Shown here: positions 42,450 to 49,152 of the stretch, piece by piece
Numbering within the stretch: the stretch's first letter is position 1
Layout of the letters: each line of letters opens with the position of its first letter
DNA from: an uncultured Rhodospirillales bacterium
Lineage (GTDB): Bacteria; Pseudomonadota; Alphaproteobacteria; Reyranellales; Reyranellaceae
Direction of reading: 5' to 3'
Length of the DNA stretch: 49,152 nucleotides
Assembly: GCA_945957125.1 (NCBI GenBank)
Contig: CAMFJT010000015.1
Coordinates: 1-49,152, forward strand
The notes under the pieces: model-generated
Told to the model about the DNA's origin: nothing
The model's input: the letters and a program-made list of their open reading frames with translations, nothing else
The model's database searches: none
Translations under genes and position numbers: made by a program

Positions 42450-43688
42450 ATGAACGCGTTTTCCCAGATCCGGCGGAACGACCAGCCGATCTACCTCGAC
42501 TACCAGGCCACGACGCCGATGGATCCGCGCGTGCTCGAAGCGATGATGCCGTATTTCACCTACAAGTTCGGCAACCCGCATTCGCGCAGCCATTCCTACG
42601 GCTGGGAGGCGGAAGAGGGCGTCGAGAAGGCGCGCGGCCAGGTCGCCAAGCTGATCGGCGCGGACGAGAAGGAGGTCATCTTCACCTCCGGCGCCACCGA
42701 ATCGAACAACCTCGCCATCCGTGGCGTTGCCGAGTTCTACAAGGACCGCAAGAACCACGTCGTCACCACCGTGACGGAGCACAAGTGCGTGCTCGATACC
42801 TGCCGCCATCTCGAGCAGAGCGGCTTCGAAGTCACCTACCTGCCGGTCCAGAAGAACGGCCTGATCGACCTCGACGTGTTGCGGAACGCCATCACCGACA
42901 AGACGGTCGTCGTGTCGATCATGGCGGTGAACAACGAGATCGGCGTGATCCAGCCGCTCGCCGAGATCGGCAAGATCTGCCGGGAGAAGAAGGTCTTCTT
43001 CCACACCGACGCGGCACAGGCCGCCGGCAAGATCCCGCTCGATGTCGAGGCGATGAACATCGACCTGCTGAGCATCTCGGGCCACAAGATCTACGGCCCC
43101 AAGGGCATCGGCGCGCTTTATGTCCGCCGCAAGCCGCGCGTTCGCCTCGTGCCGCTGATCGTCGGCGGCGGGCAGGAGCGCGGTTTCCGCTCGGGCACCC
43201 TGCCCACGCCGCTCTGCGTCGGTCTGGGCGAGGCGGCCGAGATCTGCATGAAGGAGATGGACGGCGAGGCCCGGCGGTTGAAGAAGCTGCAGGAGCGCAT
43301 GCTGAAGGGCCTGCAGGCCAAGCTGCCGGAAATCTACGTCAACGGCGACCTCGAGCATCGCATCCCGGGCAACCTCAACATCAGCTTCGCCCATGTAGAG
43401 GGCGAGTCGCTGATGATGGGCATCAAGGGCCTGTCGGTGTCGTCGGGCTCGGCCTGCACCTCGGCCTCGCTCGAGCCCAGCTATGTGCTGCGCGCGCTCG
43501 GCGTCGAGGAGGAGATGGCGCACACCTCGCTGCGCATCGGGCTCGGCCGCTTCACGACCGAGCAGGAGGTCGACACCGCGGTGGCCGACCTGGTGCACCA
43601 CGTGACCAAGCTGCGCGAGATGAGCCCGCTCTGGGAGATGTCCCAGGAAGGCATCGACATCAAATCCATCGAGTGGGCCGCCCACTAG
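42450..43688 (+). CDS. iscS: IscS cysteine desulfurase
   Basis: 412 residues, full IscS length. It has [34 protein letters not shown], the PLP Lys213 in [10 protein letters not shown] and the mobile-loop Cys336 in [14 protein letters not shown]. The C-terminus [18 protein letters not shown] resembles the part of IscS that docks IscU. It passes sulfur to IscU and other acceptors. Confidence 0.97.
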   Translation: MNAFSQIRRNDQPIYLDYQATTPMDPRVLEAMMPYFTYKFGNPHSRSHSYGWEAEEGVEKARGQVAKLIGADEKEVIFTSGATESNNLAIRGVAEFYKDRKNHVVTTVTEHKCVLDTCRHLEQSGFEVTYLPVQKNGLIDLDVLRNAITDKTVVVSIMAVNNEIGVIQPLAEIGKICREKKVFFHTDAAQAAGKIPLDVEAMNIDLLSISGHKIYGPKGIGALYVRRKPRVRLVPLIVGGGQERGFRSGTLPTPLCVGLGEAAEICMKEMDGEARRLKKLQERMLKGLQAKLPEIYVNGDLEHRIPGNLNISFAHVEGESLMMGIKGLSVSSGSACTSASLEPSYVLRALGVEEEMAHTSLRIGLGRFTTEQEVDTAVADLVHHVTKLREMSPLWEMSQEGIDIKSIEWAAH

Positions 43689-43712
43689 CAACCGGAATTC
43701 GAGGAGACCGTC

Positions 43713-44123
43713 ATGGCGTATAGCGAGAAGCTGATCGATCACTACGAGAATCCGCGCAACATCGGGTCGCTCGACAAGAACTCCGAGGATGTCGGCACCG
43801 GGCTGGTCGGTGCGCCGGCCTGCGGCGACGTCATGAAGCTGCAGATCAAGGTGAGCCCCGAAGGCCTGATCGAGGACGCCAAGTTCAAGACCTTCGGCTG
43901 CGGCTCGGCGATCGCGTCGTCCTCGCTGGTCACCGAATGGGTGAAGGGCAAGACGATCGACGAGGCCGAGACGATCAAGAATACCGACATCGCCAAGCAC
44001 CTGGCGCTGCCGCCGGTGAAGATCCACTGCTCGGTCCTGGCCGAGGACGCGATCAAGGCGGCGATCGCCGATTATCGCGCCAAGACGGCGAAGAAGGACG
44101 AGATCAAGGACGCCGCGGAGTAA
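43713..44123 (+). CDS. iscU: IscU iron-sulfur scaffold
   Basis: 136 residues. The three cluster cysteines are Cys37 (PACGD), Cys63 (FGCGSAIASSS) and Cys106 (IHCSVLAEDA), and Asp39 is present. LPPVK at 99-103 is the recognition motif for the HscA chaperone encoded downstream. Clusters are built here with sulfur from IscS. Confidence 0.97.
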   Translation: MAYSEKLIDHYENPRNIGSLDKNSEDVGTGLVGAPACGDVMKLQIKVSPEGLIEDAKFKTFGCGSAIASSSLVTEWVKGKTIDEAETIKNTDIAKHLALPPVKIHCSVLAEDAIKAAIADYRAKTAKKDEIKDAAE

Positions 44124-44130
44124 CAGCTTG

Positions 44131-44526
44131 ATGAGCACGCCCGTCACCACCGATGCCCCCAAGCCGGCCGCGCCGCCGCGTCCCCGCCGGCCGCGTCCGC
44201 AGGTCATGTCGGTTACGCCGGCCGCCGCCGAGCGCGCGAAGGCGCTGATCGACGGCCGCGGCAAGCCGACCGCCGGCATCCGCATCGGCGTGCGCACCAA
44301 GGGCTGCTCGGGCCTGAGCTACACGCTGGAGTTCGCCGACAAGCAGGAGCCGATGGACGAGGTCGTCGAGACCGCCGGCATCAAGCTGCTGATCGACCCG
44401 AAGGCCTCGCTGTTCCTGATCGGCACGGAGATGGATTACGAGGAGGAGAAGCTGAAGTCGGGCTTCGTCTTCAAGAACCCCAACGAGAAGGGCCGCTGCG
44501 GCTGCGGCGAATCCTTCCACGTCTGA
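44131..44526 (+). CDS. iscA: IscA-type A-type carrier
   Basis: 131 residues. GCSGLSY and the C-terminal GRCGCGESFHV supply the three conserved cysteines of A-type iron-sulfur carriers. The ATG at 44131 follows GGAG at 44118; it gives a Pro/Arg-rich extension of ~25 residues before the usual start MSVTPAAAERAK. An internal ATG at 44206 is possible but lacks a good ribosome-binding site. Confidence 0.92.
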   Translation: MSTPVTTDAPKPAAPPRPRRPRPQVMSVTPAAAERAKALIDGRGKPTAGIRIGVRTKGCSGLSYTLEFADKQEPMDEVVETAGIKLLIDPKASLFLIGTEMDYEEEKLKSGFVFKNPNEKGRCGCGESFHV

Positions 44527-44538
44527 CGCCGGCCCATC

Positions 44539-45048
44539 ATGGATCATTTCGCGCGGCTGGGGCTGCCGGCGGCGCTCGACCTGGACGCCGGGGCGCTCGA
44601 TAAGGCCTATTTCGCGCAGCAGCGGCTGTGGCATCCCGACCGTTTCGTCGCAAAGCCACCCGAGGAAAGGGCCAGGGCCTCGATCGAAGCCGCGGCCGTC
44701 AACGATGCTTACCGCACGCTGAAGGACCCGCTGGCACGCGCCGTGTACCTGGCGAGCCTGAACGGCGTCGAGATGCCGGCCGACGGCAAGACGATCGACG
44801 ATCCGGACCTGCTGATGGAAGCCATGGAATCGCGCGAGGAACTGCACGAGGCGAGCACGATCGCGGCGGTCGACACGCTCGCCGCGAAGGCGCGCGACGA
44901 TATGAAATCGGCCCTCGGAGGGCTGTCCAGTTTGTTCTTGGCAAACGACAGGCCGGCCATCAGAAAGGCGCTCCTTCGCCTGCGCTACCTCGACAAGTTC
45001 GCCGAGGAGGCGCGCGCGCGCCGGACCAATCTGGAAGCCAAGGGATGA
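44539..45048 (+). CDS. hscB: HscB, J-domain co-chaperone
   Basis: 169 residues. The J-domain has WHPDRF for HscA stimulation, and [20 protein letters not shown] is characteristic of HscB. The C-terminal helical part binds IscU. Its stop overlaps the hscA start (45045-45048). Confidence 0.95.
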   Translation: MDHFARLGLPAALDLDAGALDKAYFAQQRLWHPDRFVAKPPEERARASIEAAAVNDAYRTLKDPLARAVYLASLNGVEMPADGKTIDDPDLLMEAMESREELHEASTIAAVDTLAAKARDDMKSALGGLSSLFLANDRPAIRKALLRLRYLDKFAEEARARRTNLEAKG

Positions 45049-46937
45049 GCCTGCTGGAGATCCACGAGCCGGGAGAAACGCCCCTGCCGCATGCCGGCGA
45101 GGCGACGCTGGCCGTCGGCATCGATCTCGGCACGACGAACTCCGTCGTGGCCGTCGCGCGCGAAGGCAAGCCGGTCGCGCTGCACGACGAATCGGGCAGG
45201 GCGCTGGTGCCATCGGTCGTGGCCTATCCGGAGGCCGGCGGCGTGCTGGTCGGCGATGCGGCGCGTTTGCTGATGGCGCAGGAGCCCCACAACGTCGTCG
45301 CCTCGGTCAAGCGCCTGATGGGCCGCGGCGCGGCCGACCTCCACGCCGTGGCCGGCGTGCTGCCCTACGAGATCGAGCCGGGCACCGGCGAGACCGACAT
45401 GGTGAAGCTGCGCATCGGTGGTCGGCCGCGCTCGCCGGTCGAGATTTCCGCCGAGATCCTGAAGGCCCTGCGCGCGCGGGCCGAGGCGGCGCTGGAGAAA
45501 CCGGTCGAGCGCGCCGTCATCACCGTCCCCGCCTATTTCGACGATGCCGCCCGCACCGCGACCCGCGATGCCGCCCGCGTCGCGGGCCTCGAGGTGCTGC
45601 GGCTGGTCAACGAGCCGACCGCGGCGGCGCTGGCCTACGGCCTCGACAAGGGCGCGGAGGGCCTCTACGCGGTCTACGACCTGGGCGGCGGCACGTTCGA
45701 TTTCTCCCTGCTGCGGCTGGAGAAAGGCGTGTTCCAGGTGCTCGCGACCGGCGGCGACACCGCGCTCGGCGGCGACGATTTCGATCGCGCGATCGCCGAG
45801 CGCCTGCTGGCCGAGCGCAAGGCCGATGGGCTGGCCGACACGGTGGACGAGGGCGCGGTGAAGACCGTGCTCGTCCTCGCCCGGCACATGAAGGAGCAGC
45901 TTTCCGACCGCGACCAGACGTCGGGTCGCCTCGAGCTCGGCGGCGTGCCGTCGTTCCACGCGCTGACACGCGCCGAGTTCGACGCGATGATCTCGGGCTA
46001 CGTGAAGAAGACCCTCGATATCGCCCGCCACGTCCTGGCCGACGCCGGCATGACGGCCCAGGAGATCCACGGCGTGGTGCTGGTCGGCGGATCGACCCGC
46101 GTGCCGCTGGCGCGCGCCGCGGTGGCGGAGATGATCGGCAAGCCGCCGCTGACCGACATCGATCCCGACGAGGTGGTGGCGCTGGGCGCGGCGCTGCAGG
46201 CCGAGGCGTTGACCGGCGGGTCGGACACGCTGCTGCTCGACGTCACGCCGCTGTCGCTCGGGCTGGAGACGATGGGCGGGCTGGTCGAGAAGATCGTGCC
46301 ACGCAATACGCCGATCCCCGTCCAGCTCGCGCAGGAGTTCACGACCTATCAGGACGGCCAGGACGCGATGGCGATCCACGTCGTGCAGGGCGAGCGCGAG
46401 ATGGTCGACGATTGCCGCAGCCTGGCGCGCTTCGAGCTGTCGGGCATCCCGCCGATGACCGCCGGCGCGGCGCGCATCCGGGTGACTTTCGCCGTCGATG
46501 CCGACGGGCTGCTGACGGTGTCGGCCGAGGAGCGCATGACGGGCGTGGCCCAGCGCATCGAGGTCAAGCCGTCCTACGGCCTCAGCCACGACGACATGGC
46601 CGACATGCTCTACGACAGCCTCGACAATGCCGAGGAGGACATGGCACGGCGCCTGCTTGCCGAGGCGCGGGTCGAGGCAAGACGAAACGTGCTGGCGCTC
46701 GACGCGGCCTTGGTGCGCGACGGCGCGCTGCTGTCGGCAGAGGAACGCGCGGCGCTCGACGCAGCGCGGGCGCGGCTGGAGACGGCGGTCGCCGGCGACG
46801 ACCGTGACGCGATCAACGCCGCGGCCGAGGCGCTCGAGGCACAGTCCAAGCCCTTTGCCGAGCGCCGCATGGACCGCGGCATCCGCGAGGCGCTGTCGGG
46901 CATGGCGGTGGAGGACCTGGAGAGCCGGGTCGAATGA
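45045..46937 (+). CDS. hscA: HscA, Hsp70-type chaperone for Fe-S transfer
   Basis: 630 residues. The nucleotide-binding domain has [29 protein letters not shown] and [12 protein letters not shown], and the substrate-binding domain starts near [17 protein letters not shown]. It remodels the IscU-cluster complex via LPPVK in an ATP cycle driven by HscB. An unusual perfect inverted repeat follows the stop before fdx. Confidence 0.96.
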   Translation: MSLLEIHEPGETPLPHAGEATLAVGIDLGTTNSVVAVAREGKPVALHDESGRALVPSVVAYPEAGGVLVGDAARLLMAQEPHNVVASVKRLMGRGAADLHAVAGVLPYEIEPGTGETDMVKLRIGGRPRSPVEISAEILKALRARAEAALEKPVERAVITVPAYFDDAARTATRDAARVAGLEVLRLVNEPTAAALAYGLDKGAEGLYAVYDLGGGTFDFSLLRLEKGVFQVLATGGDTALGGDDFDRAIAERLLAERKADGLADTVDEGAVKTVLVLARHMKEQLSDRDQTSGRLELGGVPSFHALTRAEFDAMISGYVKKTLDIARHVLADAGMTAQEIHGVVLVGGSTRVPLARAAVAEMIGKPPLTDIDPDEVVALGAALQAEALTGGSDTLLLDVTPLSLGLETMGGLVEKIVPRNTPIPVQLAQEFTTYQDGQDAMAIHVVQGEREMVDDCRSLARFELSGIPPMTAGAARIRVTFAVDADGLLTVSAEERMTGVAQRIEVKPSYGLSHDDMADMLYDSLDNAEEDMARRLLAEARVEARRNVLALDAALVRDGALLSAEERAALDAARARLETAVAGDDRDAINAAAEALEAQSKPFAERRMDRGIREALSGMAVEDLESRVE

Positions 46938-46944
46938 CGATTTC

Positions 46945-47025
46945 CGTCGTCCCGAGCGCAGCCGAGGGACCTTTTCATGTTTTCGCCGGCAGCATGGGGA
47001 GGTCCCTCGGCTGCGCTCGGGACGA
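46945..47025. repeat. Perfect 27-bp inverted repeat inside the isc operon
   Basis: Left arm 46945-46971 (GTCGTCCCGAGCGCAGCCGA, then GGGACCT) and right arm 46999-47025 are exact reverse complements around a 27-base centre. It belongs to the GTCGTCCC module seen in copies A and B2 but has pristine arms. It lies between hscA (ends 46937) and fdx (starts 47047), where its hairpin could attenuate transcription or protect mRNA ends. Confidence 0.9.
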
Positions 47026-47046
47026 CGGGTTTACGGGGTTTGCTAG

Positions 47047-47382
47047 ATGCCGAAGATGACGTTCATCCTGAGGGACGGATCGCGCAAGGAGGTCGATGCA
47101 CCGCTCGGCCTGTCCGTGCTGGAGATCGCCCATCGCAACCATGTCGACATCGAGGGCGCCTGCGAGGGCTCTCTGGCCTGCTCGACCTGCCACGTCGTGG
47201 TGGAAGGCAACTGGTTCGACAAGCTCGCGCCGGCGAGCGAGGACGAGGAGGACATGCTCGACCTCGCCTTCGGCCTGACCCACACCTCGCGGCTCGGGTG
47301 CCAGATCCGCATGACCAACGAGCTGGACGGCCTGGTGGTGAAGCTTCCGGCCGCGACGCGCAACATGATGGTCGACCGGTAG
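47047..47382 (+). CDS. fdx: Isc-type 2Fe-2S ferredoxin
   Basis: 111 residues. Ligands are Cys39, Cys45 and Cys48 ([11 protein letters not shown]) and Cys85 (RLGCQI), the adrenodoxin-like pattern. It supplies electrons for cluster assembly on IscU. Confidence 0.96.
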   Translation: MPKMTFILRDGSRKEVDAPLGLSVLEIAHRNHVDIEGACEGSLACSTCHVVVEGNWFDKLAPASEDEEDMLDLAFGLTHTSRLGCQIRMTNELDGLVVKLPAATRNMMVDR

Positions 47383-47391
47383 GGGTGCCTG

Positions 47392-47598
47392 ATGGCTCGC
47401 AAGCTGCGCTGGACCGATGTGCATGACATTGCCATCGAGCTCGAGGAGGCCCATCCTGACGCCGATAACGTCAACCTGCGCTTCACCGACCTGCATCGCT
47501 GGGTGATGGCGCTTCCCGAGTTCGAGGACGATCCGGGGCGTTCCAACGAGAAGATCCTCGAGGCCATCCAGGCCGCCTGGATCGAAGAAAGAGGATGA
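47392..47598 (+). CDS. iscX: IscX
   Basis: 68 residues. LRWTDVHDIAIELEEAHPDA and TDLHRWVMALPEFEDDP are the IscX hallmark; the acidic surface binds IscS and iron and tunes desulfurase activity. It ends the operon, 9 bases after fdx. Confidence 0.95.
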   Translation: MARKLRWTDVHDIAIELEEAHPDADNVNLRFTDLHRWVMALPEFEDDPGRSNEKILEAIQAAWIEERG

Positions 47599-47654
47599 CC
47601 GCCCCAATTCGGTCAAGAATCGACTCGTACAGGAGTTGTGACCGGGAGGGTTCC

Positions 47655-48497
47655 ATGAGGGGCAAGTCAGTTCGGGCGATCCTGCTGCCGGCGATGCTGG
47701 CGGTAGGCGTCGGCGCGTGCGCCAACAATGCCGTGCAGCCAGGCATCGTCAGCACGTCGGGCAGCGCGCAGACTTACGGAAATCAGGCTTACGGCAACCA
47801 GAGCTATGGCAACCAGAGCTATGGCAACCAGGCCTACGCCAGCGCCCAGCCGGGCGACGCCGGCCGGGTGGTGTCGATCAACGACGTGAGCCTGCGCGGC
47901 GGCGGCGGGGGAGGCGGCAGCAGCCCCGGCAACGGCACGATGATCGGCGGTCTGCTCGGCGGCTTGGGCGGCATCGCGATCGGTGCCTCGGGCGGCAGAG
48001 GCGTCGGCGGCGGCGTGATCGGCGGCGTGCTGGGCGCGGTGGGCGGCGCGATCGCCGGCACCATCTTCGACAACCATACCAGTGTCGGCGGCGGCGGGCG
48101 CGGGATCGAGGTCACCGTCCAGAAGGACAGCGGCCAGACGGTCACCGTGGCCCAGCGCGACGACGGCGACATCCAGCTCGGCGACCGGGTGCAGGTCGTC
48201 CAGGGCCGCGGCGGGGTGGCCAGGGTCGTGCGGGACAATTCGCGCCAGCCCGACTATTCGGCGGGTCCGGCGCCGCAGGACTACCGGCAACCACCCGGCA
48301 CCTACGATCCTCCGCCGCAGGACTACCGCACGACACGCACCACCTACGATCCGCCGCCGCAGGACTATCGCCAGACGCAGTACGCGCCGCCGGTCAGCAG
48401 CACGCGCACGCCGACGCCCTACCAGCGTCAGAGCAGCCAGGACTATCGCAGCTATCCTCAGCCGGCCGACGATCCGCGCTACGGCAATCTCGATTAG
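47655..48497 (+). CDS. Glycine-zipper outer-membrane lipoprotein with two repeat regions
   Basis: 280 residues from the ATG at 47655, with GGGAGG upstream. The start RGKSVRAILLPAMLAVGVGA followed by Cys is a lipoprotein signal. Next come four YGNQ(A/S) tetrad repeats (about residues 40-58), a Gly-rich run, a glycine-zipper segment (GGVIGGVLGAVGGAIAGTIF) of the SlyB/PcP type, a conserved block (IEVTVQKDSGQTVTVAQRDD) and a Tyr/Pro-rich tail with PPPQDYR repeats. It is paralogous to the next gene. The role is probably structural in the envelope. Confidence 0.85.
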   Translation: MRGKSVRAILLPAMLAVGVGACANNAVQPGIVSTSGSAQTYGNQAYGNQSYGNQSYGNQAYASAQPGDAGRVVSINDVSLRGGGGGGGSSPGNGTMIGGLLGGLGGIAIGASGGRGVGGGVIGGVLGAVGGAIAGTIFDNHTSVGGGGRGIEVTVQKDSGQTVTVAQRDDGDIQLGDRVQVVQGRGGVARVVRDNSRQPDYSAGPAPQDYRQPPGTYDPPPQDYRTTRTTYDPPPQDYRQTQYAPPVSSTRTPTPYQRQSSQDYRSYPQPADDPRYGNLD

Positions 48498-48543
48498 CCT
48501 GCTAGGCTCCTTCTGGCTGTAGATTTCCAGGAGGAGTGGATCG

Positions 48544-49044
48544 ATGTTCGGCAAATGGCTTTTCGCTCTGCTGGCGCCGCTGGCGCTCGCGGCGACCCTG
48601 ACCGCTTGCAACGACGGCGTTCAGCCCGGCGTGCAGACAGCATCGGCGCAGGGCTTCAGGGGCGAAGCCGGGCGCGTCGTCTCGATCCGCGAGGTCGCGG
48701 TCCGCAACAACCAGGGCGGGGTCAGTGACGGCACGCTGATCGGCGGCGGCGTCGGTGCGGCGGGCGGTGCGATTGCCGGCGCCGCGATCGGCGGCACCGC
48801 CGGCAGCGCGGTCCTGGGCGGCGTGCTCGGCGCCGTGGGTGGCGCCGTCGCCGGCACCGCGATCGACCGCAGCTCGACCCGCCAGGGCATCGAGGTGACG
48901 GTGCAGAAGGACGACGGCCAGACGGTCGTCATCGCTCAGCGTGACGACGGCACCATCCAGATGGGCGACCGCGTCATCATCGTCTACGACCGCAACGGCG
49001 TGGCCAGCGTGGTCCGCGACACCGGCCGCCGCCGCGACATCTAG
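48544..49044 (+). CDS. Glycine-zipper outer-membrane lipoprotein, shorter paralogue
   Basis: 166 residues. The signal MFGKWLFALLAPLALAATLT ends at lipobox TAC. The glycine zipper GGVLGAVGGAVAGTAIDRSS and the block IEVTVQKDDGQTVVIAQRDD match the preceding gene closely, while the YGNQ and PPPQDYR regions are missing. AGGAGT lies just upstream of the ATG. Confidence 0.87.
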   Translation: MFGKWLFALLAPLALAATLTACNDGVQPGVQTASAQGFRGEAGRVVSIREVAVRNNQGGVSDGTLIGGGVGAAGGAIAGAAIGGTAGSAVLGGVLGAVGGAVAGTAIDRSSTRQGIEVTVQKDDGQTVVIAQRDDGTIQMGDRVIIVYDRNGVASVVRDTGRRRDI

Positions 49045-49051
49045 CGACTCA

Positions 49052-49152
49052 TTGCCGGGACCGCGCCACTCCGTGGCGCTCATGAGCATGAGCGCCACGG
49101 TGTGGCGCGTTCCCGGCGAAGACCATGGCGCGTCCGGCGCCCGGCGCCTATA
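49052..49152. repeat. Palindromic element at the right edge, copy F (partial)
   Basis: TTGCCGGGACCGCGCCACTC... (from 49052) and a near-complementary arm ending TTCCCGGCGAA (to 49120) meet at CTCATGAGCATGAG. The arms carry the GTGGCGCG module of copy A's right end. The sequence stops at GGCGCCTATA, which could begin another outer arm. Confidence 0.7.

Noticed and set aside
47773..47840. Direct repeats in the first lipoprotein gene as a CRISPR array or iteron set
   Set aside because: They encode in-frame YGNQ units right after a signal peptide, so coding repetition explains them.

Overview
The window is high-G+C chromosomal DNA from an alphaproteobacterium. The case rests on a complete isc cluster with two cysteine desulfurases (iscR, nifS-like, iscS, iscU, iscA, hscB, hscA, fdx, iscX), the glnE-bcp and tyrS/anmK arrangements, a TolB/TPR-linked class III cyclase, and intergenic palindromes of the GTCGTCCCGAGCG...GGGACGAC type. 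A Rhodospirillales or Reyranella-like organism fits, but the genus cannot be fixed from sequence reading alone. No tRNA, rRNA or CRISPR array was recognised.

Region 1 (1-7139) is an accessory, defence-type island. The first ~4.1 kb is visibly poorer in G+C than the rest. It carries a GHKL (MutL/MORC/Hsp90-fold) ATPase gene followed by a beta-class DNA methyltransferase fused to an Mrr-like nuclease domain. This pair is the best candidate for an uncharacterised system here. The methyltransferase gene ends exactly where a 5'-truncated, frameshifted fic remnant begins, so the island seems to have landed in or deleted the front of a fic gene. Next come a DUF3883 (NO VEIN C-terminal, nuclease-like) gene broken by one in-frame TGA, and two PIN toxin-antitoxin pairs (Phd/PIN and FitA/FitB-like), each with an inverted repeat upstream that could be its operator.

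Region 2 (7160-11065) is a compact minus-strand larA-larC-larE-larB operon for a nickel-pincer lactate racemase-type enzyme and its cofactor synthesis. Every junction is a 4-nt overlap.

Region 3 (11154-29755) holds mixed metabolic genes: an AHSA1/SRPBCC protein and a RibD-like reductase behind a possible TAAACC-N4-GGTTTA operator, a GH30 glycosidase, an ABC-F ATPase, a HEAT-repeat protein, a YCII protein, a DUF808 membrane protein, a CtBP-like dehydrogenase, a cupin, a DMSO-reductase-family molybdoenzyme, a YbaK/GMC oxidoreductase operon, an OmpA lipoprotein with a DRT-repeat linker, tandem amidohydrolases and a cyclase-TPR protein.

Region 4 (29843-40611) is housekeeping: bcp and glnE, a large AsmA-like envelope protein, tyrS divergent from anmK, and two alpha/beta hydrolases.

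Region 5 (40714-47598) is the isc operon. A 21-bp dyad lies upstream of iscR, related half-sites recur before iscS, and a perfect 27-bp inverted repeat sits between hscA and fdx. Region 6 (47655-49044) encodes two paralogous glycine-zipper lipoproteins.

A mosaic family of nested palindromic repeats recurs through the high-G+C part (11154, 19224, 19374, 22218, 25093, 36467, 46945, 49052). One copy forms the 3' end of a coding sequence and another interrupts the isc operon. None was seen in the low-G+C island.
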